A stretch of 64,000 nt of DNA from Labilibaculum euxinicum (lineage in GTDB: Bacteria; Bacteroidota; Bacteroidia; Bacteroidales; Marinifilaceae): the NCBI RefSeq assembly GCF_009795715.1, contig NZ_WTCR01000014.1, positions 1 through 64,000 on the forward strand. Reading direction: 5' to 3'. The first letter of the stretch is position 1, and every line of letters begins with the position of its first letter. A program made the position numbers and the translations under genes. Below the pieces are notes generated by a model that was given only the letters and a program-made list of their open reading frames with translations, was not told where the DNA came from and did no database searches. Below, piece after piece: positions 29,141-38,547 of this stretch.

Positions 29141-29666
29141 GTGAAAGACTAATTATTCGAGCATTATTGAACAGTACTAAAATAGACTTACTTTTAAAAA
29201 ATAAAAAATACAGGGGTGTGGTTTGTAAAAAAGACAAAAATGGTCTTAAAATTTGCAAAACTACACCCTTCTCTTGTAAAAAATGACGTTTTATGGCTGG
29301 TGCACTCAAAAACGGGGTATTTTGCTGTGACTTGTTTTTCTTTTGAGTTGATACCTGATCAATTAAGGGAGTAAGAAGGGGAGAAATATAAGATAATCTG
29401 CTTGTGTATACACTTTTTAGGGGTGTATGCGAAAAATCTTATTTTTTGTACTCGAAAACGATTTCGAGAAGCTGTTGTAAAACAGGTTTTTGCTTGGGTT
29501 GATCAATGAGTTTTATCTTTTGTGTGTTCTGATTTTATTGGGATTTATGGCTTTTTATGTTGTGTGTTCTAAATTCTGAATTCCGCTTGGATATTCAGTG
29601 GAAACTAGGCTATTTTATCCCTCAATAACAAATGATAACAACAACACAATTTAAAACAAGCGTATT
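29141..29666 (+). promoter_or_regulatory. Long structured leader upstream of glnA
   Basis: A 526-base gap with several dyads: a long imperfect hairpin at 29214-29268, GTGTATACAC at 29404-29413, CTCGAAA/TTTCGAG at 29451-29468, and CTGTT/AACAG at 29472-29485. AGGGGTGT occurs at 29212 and 29419, and the longer AGGGGTGTGGTT at 29212 recurs upstream of the ammonium transporter. These are candidate operators or leader-RNA structures for nitrogen control; no known riboswitch was recognised. Confidence 0.45.
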
Positions 29667-31172
29667 ATGACAAGGGATGAATATTTAATGGATCCAAATA
29701 AGTTGGTTCAATTCCTGCAAAAACCAAGCAACGAGTTCACAAAAGAGGATCTGATAAGATATATAGCAGAGAATGGAATTAAGATGATTAATTTCCGTTA
29801 CGTTGCTGAGGATGGAAAATTGAAAACCTTGAACTTTATTATTACCGGGAAAAGCCATTTGGATAGTATTCTATCTTCTGGCGAGCGCGTTGATGGATCA
29901 AGTTTGTTCTCTTATATAGGAGCAGGTTCAAGTGATTTATACGTGATTCCCAGATTTAAAACGGCATTTGTGAATCCTTTTTCAGAAGTGCCGTGTCTGG
30001 ATATTCTTTGTTCGTTTTATACTGCTGAAGGAAAACCAATGGAAAGTGCTCCTGAGTACATTCTAAAAAAGGCACATGAGAGCTTTAAAAAAACAACAGG
30101 CCTTACTTTTAAGGCAATGGGTGAACTCGAATATTATATTAAAAGTTCAAATCATACATTATATGCTGATGTAGATCAGAAAGGATATCACAGTTCCCGG
30201 CCTTTTACTAAATGGGAAGGTTTGAGACGCGAAGCAATGGTTTTAATTGCTCAATGCGGAGGGAAAATAAAATACGGACACTCAGAGGTTGGGAATTTTT
30301 CAGCGGGTGATGATGGTTACGAGCAGCATGAAATTGAGTTTTTACCGGTTGAGGCAGAGGATGCAGTTGATCAGTTGGTGATTGCAAAATGGATTGTGAG
30401 AATGTTGGCTGCCCGTGAGAATGTATTGGTGAGTTGGGCACCAAAAATTACTGTTGGTAAAGCCGGCAGTGGTTTGCATATTCATATGTTGGTAGAAAAG
30501 GACGGCAAAAATATTTGTATTGAAAATGGAAAGTTGAGTGATACGGCTAAGAAAATGATTGCTGGTATTTTGAAACTTTCCGGAGCTTTAACAGCTTTTG
30601 GAAATACGATTCCGACTTCTTATTTACGTTTGGTTCCGCATCAGGAGGCTCCGACTTACGTTTGTTGGGGAGATCGTAACCGCTCTGTTTTAGTGAGGGT
30701 TCCTCTTGGATGGGTAGGTGCTGCGGATATGATTAAGAGTGTGAATCCGTTCGAACCGGCTGATGCAAGAGATTTTTCAAGTAAGCAAACTTTTGAGTTC
30801 AGAGTGCCGGATGGTTCTGCAGATATTTATTCATTGGTGGCTGGTTTGATTGTTGCAGGTCAGTATGGATTGGAAATGGAAGATGGCTTGCAGGTAGCTG
30901 ATGAATTGTATGCAGATGTAGATATTTTTGCTTCGCAGTATAAAGAAAAATTAGATGGTTTGAAGCAATTGCCGACTTGTTGTTGGGAGAGTGCAGATTG
31001 CTTGCTTGAGCAAAGAGAGGTTTTTGAGCGAAATGGTATTTTTACAAAGGGAAGAATTGATGCGGTTGTGAAAAAATTAAAACTATATGAAGATTATGGG
31101 TTGAATGACCGAATTCTGGGTAATGAAGTTAGGATTATGGAGATTGTAAATGATTACATTCACTGTATGTAA
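29667..31172 (+). CDS. glnA: Glutamine synthetase
   Basis: A 501-residue enzyme with the beta-grasp N-domain and catalytic domain of glutamine synthetase: AMGELEYYI (metal Glu), HEIEFLPVEAEDA, GSGLHIHMLV (the GS histidine region), PTSYLRLVPHQEAPTYVCWG and NRSVLVRVP. It condenses glutamate and ammonia with ATP. It is somewhat longer than canonical GSI and resembles a subgroup found in Bacteroidota. It converges on the ammonium transporter gene, forming an ammonium uptake and assimilation pair. The long leader suggests strong regulation. Confidence 0.88.
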   Translation: MTRDEYLMDPNKLVQFLQKPSNEFTKEDLIRYIAENGIKMINFRYVAEDGKLKTLNFIITGKSHLDSILSSGERVDGSSLFSYIGAGSSDLYVIPRFKTAFVNPFSEVPCLDILCSFYTAEGKPMESAPEYILKKAHESFKKTTGLTFKAMGELEYYIKSSNHTLYADVDQKGYHSSRPFTKWEGLRREAMVLIAQCGGKIKYGHSEVGNFSAGDDGYEQHEIEFLPVEAEDAVDQLVIAKWIVRMLAARENVLVSWAPKITVGKAGSGLHIHMLVEKDGKNICIENGKLSDTAKKMIAGILKLSGALTAFGNTIPTSYLRLVPHQEAPTYVCWGDRNRSVLVRVPLGWVGAADMIKSVNPFEPADARDFSSKQTFEFRVPDGSADIYSLVAGLIVAGQYGLEMEDGLQVADELYADVDIFASQYKEKLDGLKQLPTCCWESADCLLEQREVFERNGIFTKGRIDAVVKKLKLYEDYGLNDRILGNEVRIMEIVNDYIHCM

Positions 31173-31214
31173 ATTTGGGAAGAATATTTACTAATAAGTT
31201 TTTTATATGGGGGT

Positions 31215-31245
31215 AGTCCCGCAACGAAAGTTGCGGGACTTTTTT
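31215..31245. terminator. glnA terminator (glnA/amt intergenic)
   Basis: AGTCCCGCAAC and GTTGCGGGACT form a perfect 11-bp stem with a GAAA tetraloop, followed by T's on the plus strand. Confidence 0.92.
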
Positions 31246-31255
31246 ATGATTTCCT

Positions 31256-32584
31256 TTATTCTTTGTATGCAAATGAGTAGGATTCATCGTGTTGTGATAT
31301 ATCTAAACCTTTGGCTTCAGAGTATTCTGAAACTCTAAGTGTAACAAATTTGTTTGTTATCCAATATAGGATGTAGGAACCTCCGAAAGTAAAAATTCCA
31401 ACAATTACCAATGCAATGATGTGCATTAAAAAAGTTCTGATTTCTCCATGTATCAGTCCAACATCATGAGCAAATACAGCGGTTAAAATCATTCCTGTAA
31501 TTCCTCCCATTCCGTGTGCCGGAAATACATCAAGGGTATCATCAAGAGATGTTTTTCCTTGTAAGGTGATTGCGTAATTGCTTACGATGGATGCTATTAC
31601 ACCAATAGTAATGGATGCTCCGACAGTTACAAATCCTGCGGCAGGAGTAATGGCTACAAGTCCAACAACCAAACCAATTGCAGCTCCTAATCCTGATGGC
31701 TTGTGTCCTCGGGCACCATCAAGGAAAATCCAGGTCAGCATGGCTGCCGCTGATGCTGTATTTGTATTTAGTAGGGCTAATACTGCTGTCGATGAGGCTT
31801 CCAGGGCCGATCCGGCATTGAATCCAAACCATCCGAACCAAAGCATTCCTGCACCAAGAAGCACGAATGGAATGTTGGAGCGTTTCTCGTTGTATTTCGA
31901 TTTTGTTCGTTTTCCGAGAAACATGGCTCCGGCAAGTGCTGCGAATCCTGCAGACATATGAACAACAGTACCTCCTGCAAAATCTAATACTCCCATGTTG
32001 CGAAGAAATCCGTTTGGATGCCAGGTCCAGTGTGCAAGCGGAGCATATATAAATATCGTGAAAAGGCTTATGAAAATCATATATGCTCTAAATCTCACCC
32101 TTCCTGCAAAAGATCCTGTGATTAAAGCGGGTGTGATAATTGCAAATTTTAACTGGAAGAGTGCAAAAAGAGCAAATGGAATGGTTGGCGACATTTCAGG
32201 ATTTGTGTAGCCTCCTACATTTTTAAACATCAGGAAAGTTAGCGGGTTTCCAACCAATCCAAAGCCGTCAGGTCCAATGCTGTCTCCAAAAGCCAGACTG
32301 AATCCAATAACAACCCATATCATACTTACAATTCCCATTGCGACAAAACTTTGAAGAATTGTTGATATAATGTTTCTGGGATCCACCATACCACCGTAAA
32401 AAAATGCAAGTCCGGGAGTCATAAGAAGAACCAGGGCGGTTGAGGTCAGCATCCATGCTACATCTCCCGAAACAATGTTTGGATCATCAACTCCCAATTC
32501 AACACTAGGGACAAATATTCCGACAATAGCCACTACAATAAGCAGCAATAAGGCATAAAGCCATTTTTTACTGTTTTTCATCAC
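31256..32584 (-). CDS. amtB: Ammonium transporter (Amt/MEP/Rh)
   Basis: A 442-residue protein. After an N-terminal hydrophobic signal segment, 11 membrane helices are expected; conserved motifs include TPGLAFFYGGMV, DFAGGTVVHMSAGFAALAGA and DVFPAHGMGGITG with the twin pore histidines. It moves ammonium across the inner membrane. No PII (glnK) gene is adjacent, unlike the usual arrangement. The 284-base upstream region contains the 12-base word shared with the glnA leader. Confidence 0.93.
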   Translation of the reverse strand: MMKNSKKWLYALLLLIVVAIVGIFVPSVELGVDDPNIVSGDVAWMLTSTALVLLMTPGLAFFYGGMVDPRNIISTILQSFVAMGIVSMIWVVIGFSLAFGDSIGPDGFGLVGNPLTFLMFKNVGGYTNPEMSPTIPFALFALFQLKFAIITPALITGSFAGRVRFRAYMIFISLFTIFIYAPLAHWTWHPNGFLRNMGVLDFAGGTVVHMSAGFAALAGAMFLGKRTKSKYNEKRSNIPFVLLGAGMLWFGWFGFNAGSALEASSTAVLALLNTNTASAAAMLTWIFLDGARGHKPSGLGAAIGLVVGLVAITPAAGFVTVGASITIGVIASIVSNYAITLQGKTSLDDTLDVFPAHGMGGITGMILTAVFAHDVGLIHGEIRTFLMHIIALVIVGIFTFGGSYILYWITNKFVTLRVSEYSEAKGLDISQHDESYSFAYKE

Positions 32585-32702
32585 AATAATGATTTATAAA
32601 ATGTACAAAATCCGGTTGGTGTGATTATGGATTGTAGTCCGTCAAATATTACGCTTGGGTGGTAAAAATAGAATAAAATTTAGAAACAACCTAATTGAAA
32701 TG

Positions 32703-32760
32703 AGGGGTGTGGTTATTTAAAATGATTATATTTTTGAGACAGCCCTATTTTTTTAGGGTG
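32703..32760 (-). promoter_or_regulatory. Shared word and hairpin upstream of amt
   Basis: AGGGGTGTGGTT at 32703-32714 is identical to 29212-29223 in the glnA leader. CCCTA/TAGGG (32743-32758) forms a small hairpin with T's between. Possible nitrogen-control elements; nothing else is recognisable in this gap. Confidence 0.35.
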
Positions 32761-32833
32761 AAAGTTCTTTTTGTGTATGGTTTTTTATTTGGAAGGATTT
32801 GGATTTATGGTGGAATTAGGACGAGACATCCTG

Positions 32834-32866
32834 TAAAAAGAAAGGCTCCAATGTATTTGGAGCCTT
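32834..32866 (-). terminator. DUF4783 gene terminator
   Basis: On the minus strand AAGGCTCCAAA and TTGGAGCCTT pair around ACA and continue into TTCTTTTT. Confidence 0.85.
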
Positions 32867-32868
32867 AA

Positions 32869-33270
32869 TTAGTTTTTTTCGATTCGTAGTTGATGTACAA
32901 CAAATTTTCCTGTATCATTTTTTAGCAGAAAATTAACCCGGAAGTCTCCATGGCTAGTCGTTAAGCTCCCAATCACATATCGGGCTTCAGGTTTCCCGCC
33001 TTCATGTTTTTTATTGAATCCTGTCGGAGGAAATTCCTTAAAGAATTTAGCCATGATTTGTTTTGCTTGTGATTTGCTGTAAATAGCTTCCTTATCTTGT
33101 ATCGTTAATTGAACTCGATCTCCAAAGAAATTTGATAAGCTTATACTATTGCCTTGTTTAAAAGCATTGATCAGTTCTCGTGGTAAATCATCCTGATTTT
33201 GTGAAATTGCTGATGAACAACAAACTAAAAGGAAGAATATTCCTGTAAATATGTATTTTATAGATCTCAT
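32869..33270 (-). CDS. DUF4783 domain protein, exported
   Basis: A 133-residue protein with a signal peptide (KYIFTGIFFLLVCCSSAISQ). The body (LINAFKQGNSISLSNFFGDRVQLTI, then a C-terminal GDFRVNFLLKNDTGKFVVHQLRIEK) fits the small NTF2-like fold annotated as DUF4783. Function unknown. The ATG at 33270 starts the signal peptide; an in-frame start 60 bases upstream would put a charged stretch ahead of it and is rejected. Confidence 0.78.
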   Translation of the reverse strand: MRSIKYIFTGIFFLLVCCSSAISQNQDDLPRELINAFKQGNSISLSNFFGDRVQLTIQDKEAIYSKSQAKQIMAKFFKEFPPTGFNKKHEGGKPEARYVIGSLTTSHGDFRVNFLLKNDTGKFVVHQLRIEKN

Positions 33271-33541
33271 ATGAATAATTTTCAACTTAATATCATATAC
33301 CTTTACACAAATACTGTGCGAAAAATACACTGCAAGTTAAAAAAAATCTGAATTTCTTTTTCTAAATAAGAAAAGAATTGATTATTATGATGTGTGCAGT
33401 CAGTCATATAGATACTTTCATCTTGCAGGAATTGTTTAAAGTTTGAGTACTATTTTCGACGAAAGGAAATTAAGATTTTTTTTGCACAAATTTTTGCCAA
33501 AACAACAAATAAGGGGAGTCATAATTGAAAATTATAAATAA

Positions 33542-34015
33542 ATGAAAATTGTTCTTTTAGTTATTGGAAAGACAGATAAGGATTTTGTGAAAACGGGGAT
33601 GGAAGAATATCAAAAGAGATTGGTGCACTATCTTCCTTTCGAGATGAAAATAATTCCAGATATAAAAAACACGAAGAATCTTTCTGAAAATCAGCAGAAG
33701 CAAAAAGAGGGGGAATTAATTTTAGAAAAGATTAAAGCCGGAGATACATTAATATTGCTCGATGAGGGAGGAAAAGAGTTTTCTTCTGTAGCTTTTTCTA
33801 ATTTTATAGAACAAAAGATGATCGGCGGAATTAAAAATTTGGTTTTTGTAATTGGCGGTCCTTATGGGTTTTCTGAAGATGTGTATCGGAACGCACAAGG
33901 AAAGGTTTCGTTATCGAAAATGACTTTTTCCCACCAAATGATTCGGATGATTTTTACCGAGCAATTGTATCGGGCAATGACAATTATTAAAGGAGAGCCT
34001 TATCATCACGTTTGA
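33542..34015 (+). CDS. rlmH: 23S rRNA (pseudouridine1915-N3)-methyltransferase RlmH
   Basis: A 157-residue SPOUT methyltransferase of the usual length. LLVIGKTDKDF at the start, LILLDEGGKEFSS, FVIGGPYGFS (SAM-binding knot) and SLSKMTFSHQMIRMIFTEQLYRA with YHHV at the C-terminus are RlmH signatures. It methylates pseudouridine 1915 in helix 69 of 23S rRNA on the 70S ribosome. Confidence 0.96.
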   Translation: MKIVLLVIGKTDKDFVKTGMEEYQKRLVHYLPFEMKIIPDIKNTKNLSENQQKQKEGELILEKIKAGDTLILLDEGGKEFSSVAFSNFIEQKMIGGIKNLVFVIGGPYGFSEDVYRNAQGKVSLSKMTFSHQMIRMIFTEQLYRAMTIIKGEPYHHV

Positions 34016-34097
34016 TGCTTTGAACTAATTATGCTAATTTGTGAGGAGTTTAGCATGAATTTTGTATCTGCAATAAAACATTTCAAAACTATCCGAA

Positions 34098-37000
34098 TTG
34101 AAAAATAGACTTCTCAAATATATTCCTGCGATTTTAACGTTGGTATTTCTTCTGTTGGCAGTTTCTACAGAGTATTATTTTAGGCAAAATGACCGCCTTG
34201 CAAATGTGGCCAATCATGCCCGGCAGGTTCTGGAGAGAAAAGAACAGCTGCTGAAAAATGATCTTGGCGAACTGCAGACTGCAATCGCAAAAAAGGATGG
34301 AGTACTTCAAAAATACGATAGCTTTTCTGAGTTTGAGAAGGACCTAAAAAAAGATGGATTTGTTCTAGTTGCCTATAAACAAGATAGTTTGTTGTTTTGG
34401 AGCGATAATTCATTTCTGATACCTGAGAAAAGCTTTCTTGAAGAAGAGAATTCATTGGTTGTCCGGCTGGATGATGGATTCTATTTTATGCAAAAACAGA
34501 AGGTGGATTCAATTGATCTTTATGGATTCTTACTTTTAAAAAAGATTTATCCATATCAGAATAAATTTCTGAAAAATCATTTTGGGCCGGATTTTTTCAT
34601 CCCCGATTCTTTTGATATTTCTTTACATCCGAATGTGGGAGCTTCTGTTAGCAATTCTGATGGCAAATTCTTGTTTTCTTTATCGGATGATAATGCGGGA
34701 ATGGGCAGCAGAAGGGGACAAAAAGGAGTGGGTTTACTGTATTTATTGGCGATTCTGTCTGGTTTAGTATTCTTCAGTATCTTACTGCGGCAATTAAAAG
34801 ATTTGAAATTAGGTCTTTCAGCTTTTCTTGTTTGGGGAGCAGGTTTGGTGCTTTTACGATATTTTATGCTGCTTTGGGGATTTCCTGCTGTTTTTTCAAA
34901 GTTTGAGATCTTTTCGCCTGTTTTATTTGCGAGTTCATTTTTCTTTCCATCCTTAGGCGATTTTGTAATCAACTCGTTCTTTTTATTTGTTTTCGTTTAT
35001 ACCTATTCAAGGTTTTTGGTAAGCAATCAATTCTTCAAGCCTAAAAGTTCATATCAGGTTGCCGGATGGATTTATGTGCATTTAATACTGTTTTATCTAC
35101 TGTATTTTACAATCGAGGATTTGTTTGAAAGCTTGATTTTTGACTCTAGCTTTAGTTTGCAGATGTTTGTATTTCAGGACAATGGAATTTATGTTTTTAT
35201 AGGTTTTGCCATTTTGATTTTTTTATTTTATGCTCTGGGACAAATTGCAAATCTATTAGGCCAAATTGCCCGGGATCATTGGAATTTAAAAACTTATTTA
35301 CTCGCAGTTATTCCTGTATCCATAGTTTTAAGTTTGATATTTTATTATTTCAATTCTGTAAAACCCGATGCTGTAACTCTGGGCTTTCCAATTTTGATGG
35401 TTTTTGTCTTGGGTCTCATAAATTATCAGAAAGATAAGGGAGGCCGATATTCTTTATATGTGGCTTTGCTTTTAGGTGTTTCAATCTTTGTTACCAATAG
35501 GATCAATTCTTTCTCCAGCCAAAAGGAAAAACAGGATAGACAAGTGGTGGCAATGAATCTTTCTACAGAATATGATCCAACTTCTGAATTTTTTTTGATG
35601 GAAATTCAAGAGAAACTCGATCAGGATTCAATATTGAAAGATTTGTGCAAGCAACCTTTTAGAAATGAACCTGAAATAGCAGACTATATTCAAAATAAAT
35701 ACTTTACAGGATTTTGGGAGCAATATCATCTTCAGGTTACTATTTGCAGCAACATAGATGACTTAAATATTGAGCCCGATAATCAGATCAGAAATTGTTT
35801 TGAGTTTTTTGAAGAAATGATTGTGACAACGGGTGAACCCATTCCGAATAGTAATTTTTACTACTTGAATGAGTTTGATGGGATGGTTTCATATTTAGGT
35901 GTTATTTCCAATCCATCGTTTGCTTCCGATGAGGTTAAAATTTACCTGCGTCTCGATTCTAAATTTGGCAATGAGGGTTTAGGATATCCGGATTTGTTGT
36001 TGGATGAAAAAGTTGATTTGCGCCCGGTAAGTCATGAATATTCGTATGGGAAATATCAAAATGGGAAGCTGATTGCTTCTTCCGGCAAATTCAATTATTT
36101 CATGAGTAATGCCGGATTTGGTGAAAGTTCTGCCGATTTTTTCTGGAAACAGATTGATGGGTACGACCATTTGGTATATAAGTTTGGTAATAATGCTGTT
36201 GTAGTGAGTTGCCCTTCAGTATCATGGTATGACAGAGGGATAACCATTCCGTATGTTTTTGTTCTTTTTTATGTTTTTGGATTTTGTATTTGGATGCTTG
36301 AGAAGGTTTCTTCTAAATTCAGAATAAATCTAAGTTTCAAATACCGGATTCAATATTCAATTATTGGTCTGCTGATGCTATTCTTCCTTTTGTTGGGTGG
36401 GGGTACGGTATATTATAACATTAATCAGGCCAACGAAGCGAATAGCAGAAGTCTGCAAGAGAAGTTACTGTTGGTTAAACGTGAGGTAATTCGGGATTTA
36501 TCGGGTGATAGTTCACAAAAATCAGAGGTGTTAACAGATCAATTAAGGCAATTGTCAAATTTGATTTTTGCAGATATTCATTTGTATGATTTGTCAGGGA
36601 AATTGATTGCAACATCCAGACCAGAGATATTTGAGAAAAAACTGCAGGGGAAGAGGATGAATTTTGCCGCTTACGATCAACTTTTTTTTAATGAGCGAAC
36701 TCATTTTATTCATAAAGAACAAATTGGGAAAATGTCTTACTTGTCGGCTTACGAATCTTTGGTTGATGAAAATAATGAAACCATTGCATTTGTAAATCTC
36801 CCTTATTTCCTAAAAAGCAAAGAGCTGGAAAAAGAAATGTTTAATTTAATTCTTGCCGGGGTAAATCTTCATGTATTGATGATTTTGCTGGCCATTTTTC
36901 TTTCGGTAATTATATCGAATAAAATAACTTATCCGCTTCGTTTAATTCAGAGCAGACTGAAGGCAACACGTTTTGGTTCGTATGGTGAGCAAATTGAATA

Positions 37001-37769
37001 TACTAAAAATGATGAAATAGGTAGTTTGGTGAAGGAATATAATCAAATGCTTATTGAGCTTGAAGAGAGTGCTTCCCGTTTGGCAAAATCGGAGCGGGAA
37101 TCTGCATGGCGGGAAATGGCAAAGCAAATTGCTCATGAAATTAAGAATCCATTAACCCCAATGAAATTAAGTATTCAGTTTCTGCAGAAACGCTTCGAGG
37201 ACAAAACACCAAATTGGGAAGAGCATTTTAATCGTGTGAGTAAAACATTAATAGAGCAAATTAATGCTTTGTCATCTATTGCTACTGCATTTTCGAATTT
37301 TGCAAAGATGCCGGCAGCCAAAAATGAGAATTTAAATTTGGTTGAAATTCTCGAACATACAGTTGATTTGTTTAAGAACGATGATTTTGATTTGAAACTC
37401 GATTTGAATTCCATTGAGAATGCAAGTGTTTTTGTTGACAAAGAACAGTTTGTTCGCGTTTTTGTGAATTTAATTAACAATGCGATTCAATCTATTCCGG
37501 AAGAAAACCTAGCTCAGGTTGTAATTGAGTTAGAGGATATAAATTCTGATTATCAGGTAAGTGTAATTGATAATGGTTCCGGAATTAACCCGGAGATTAA
37601 AGAGAAGTTGTTTTCACCTAACTTTACAACAAAATCGAGTGGTATGGGATTGGGTTTATCGATTGTTAAAAATATTGTTGAGAATGCTAACGGAAGCATT
37701 TGGGTTGAATCGGAGAGGCATATTGGATCTTGTTTTATTGTTCGGATTCCTAAAAGAAAAGAGATATAA
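34098..37769 (+). CDS. Very large NtrY-like membrane sensor histidine kinase
   Basis: A 1223-residue kinase. N-terminal helix, an extracytoplasmic domain (about 40-200), a block of about 8 helices (210-465), a second extracytoplasmic domain (about 470-740), further helices near 750 and 780, another sensor segment (about 800-930), a helix at about 935-955, HAMP, then HisKA with phospho-His1013 (AHEIKNPLTPM) and HATPase_c (NLINNAIQ, DNGSGINP, GMGLGLSIVK). The kinase core resembles NtrY. The start is TTG at 34098, immediately before the first helix. No response regulator is adjacent; the MBL hydrolase gene follows after 1 base. The ligand is unknown. Confidence 0.85.
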   Translation: MKNRLLKYIPAILTLVFLLLAVSTEYYFRQNDRLANVANHARQVLERKEQLLKNDLGELQTAIAKKDGVLQKYDSFSEFEKDLKKDGFVLVAYKQDSLLFWSDNSFLIPEKSFLEEENSLVVRLDDGFYFMQKQKVDSIDLYGFLLLKKIYPYQNKFLKNHFGPDFFIPDSFDISLHPNVGASVSNSDGKFLFSLSDDNAGMGSRRGQKGVGLLYLLAILSGLVFFSILLRQLKDLKLGLSAFLVWGAGLVLLRYFMLLWGFPAVFSKFEIFSPVLFASSFFFPSLGDFVINSFFLFVFVYTYSRFLVSNQFFKPKSSYQVAGWIYVHLILFYLLYFTIEDLFESLIFDSSFSLQMFVFQDNGIYVFIGFAILIFLFYALGQIANLLGQIARDHWNLKTYLLAVIPVSIVLSLIFYYFNSVKPDAVTLGFPILMVFVLGLINYQKDKGGRYSLYVALLLGVSIFVTNRINSFSSQKEKQDRQVVAMNLSTEYDPTSEFFLMEIQEKLDQDSILKDLCKQPFRNEPEIADYIQNKYFTGFWEQYHLQVTICSNIDDLNIEPDNQIRNCFEFFEEMIVTTGEPIPNSNFYYLNEFDGMVSYLGVISNPSFASDEVKIYLRLDSKFGNEGLGYPDLLLDEKVDLRPVSHEYSYGKYQNGKLIASSGKFNYFMSNAGFGESSADFFWKQIDGYDHLVYKFGNNAVVVSCPSVSWYDRGITIPYVFVLFYVFGFCIWMLEKVSSKFRINLSFKYRIQYSIIGLLMLFFLLLGGGTVYYNINQANEANSRSLQEKLLLVKREVIRDLSGDSSQKSEVLTDQLRQLSNLIFADIHLYDLSGKLIATSRPEIFEKKLQGKRMNFAAYDQLFFNERTHFIHKEQIGKMSYLSAYESLVDENNETIAFVNLPYFLKSKELEKEMFNLILAGVNLHVLMILLAIFLSVIISNKITYPLRLIQSRLKATRFGSYGEQIEYTKNDEIGSLVKEYNQMLIELEESASRLAKSERESAWREMAKQIAHEIKNPLTPMKLSIQFLQKRFEDKTPNWEEHFNRVSKTLIEQINALSSIATAFSNFAKMPAAKNENLNLVEILEHTVDLFKNDDFDLKLDLNSIENASVFVDKEQFVRVFVNLINNAIQSIPEENLAQVVIELEDINSDYQVSVIDNGSGINPEIKEKLFSPNFTTKSSGMGLGLSIVKNIVENANGSIWVESERHIGSCFIVRIPKRKEI

Positions 37770-37770
37770 G

Positions 37771-38547
37771 ATGATTATAAAAATACTGGTAGATAATACC
37801 GCGAAAGATGGTTTTGAGGCAGTTCATGGTTTTTCGGCTGTGATTGAGGCCGATGAGAAAATTTTATTTGATGTTGGACCAAATTCCCTTTTTATCGAGA
37901 ATGCGGGAAAAATGGGTGTTGATTTGGATGAAATCAATACTCTGGTTTTGAGTCATGGTCATTGGGATCATGGTGATGGTTTGCAGTTTGTGTCAGGGAA
38001 ACGTTTGATTACACATCCCGATTCATTTTCTCTTCGTTTTCGAAAGGAAAGCAAGACTACTGTTGGCCTAAAAATGACAAGAAAAGAGATTGCTTCACAA
38101 TTCGAATTAAAGGAATCAAAATTGCCGGTTTGGATCAGTGAGAAAATGGTTTATCTGGGTGAAATTCCACGATTAAACGATTTTGAATCCCAATCAACAA
38201 CTTTTCTTCTGGAAGACGGATCGCCGGATTTTGTTGCTGATGATTCTGCACTTGCCATTAAGAGCGAAAAAGGATTAATAGTCATCAGCGGGTGTGCGCA
38301 CGCCGGAATTTGCAATACGGTGGCTTACGCAAAAGAGGTTTGTGGGGAGGATAAGGTTTATGCGGTGTTGGGAGGTTTTCATTTAAAGAAACTGGATGAA
38401 GTTTTTCAGAAAACCACAGACTTTTTTCAGGAAGAGAAATTGGAAATATTAGGAGCAACACATTGCACAAGCTTTCTTGTTCAGGATGAGTTTAAAAAAT
38501 ATTTTAAAACGATAAATTTAGAAGCCGGAGTTGAGGTAGAATTGTAA
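37771..38547 (+). CDS. MBL-fold metallo-hydrolase
   Basis: A 258-residue metallo-beta-lactamase-fold protein: SHGHWDHGDG is the HxHxDH motif, GCAHAGICNTV and VLGGFHL give further metal ligands. The pattern resembles the family that includes MJ0301-type and 7,8-dihydropterin-6-methyl-4-(beta-D-ribofuranosyl)aminobenzene 5'-phosphate synthase-like proteins; substrate not certain. The ATG at 37771 is 1 base after the kinase stop, so the two are likely co-translated. It converges directly (no gap) on the LuxR-type regulator gene. Confidence 0.83.
   Translation: MIIKILVDNTAKDGFEAVHGFSAVIEADEKILFDVGPNSLFIENAGKMGVDLDEINTLVLSHGHWDHGDGLQFVSGKRLITHPDSFSLRFRKESKTTVGLKMTRKEIASQFELKESKLPVWISEKMVYLGEIPRLNDFESQSTTFLLEDGSPDFVADDSALAIKSEKGLIVISGCAHAGICNTVAYAKEVCGEDKVYAVLGGFHLKKLDEVFQKTTDFFQEEKLEILGATHCTSFLVQDEFKKYFKTINLEAGVEVEL

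Noticed and set aside
37567-37770. 68 extra codons upstream of the MBL-fold gene in the same frame
   Set aside because: They overlap the kinase ATPase domain in another frame; the ATG at 37771 directly precedes the conserved MBL N-terminus.
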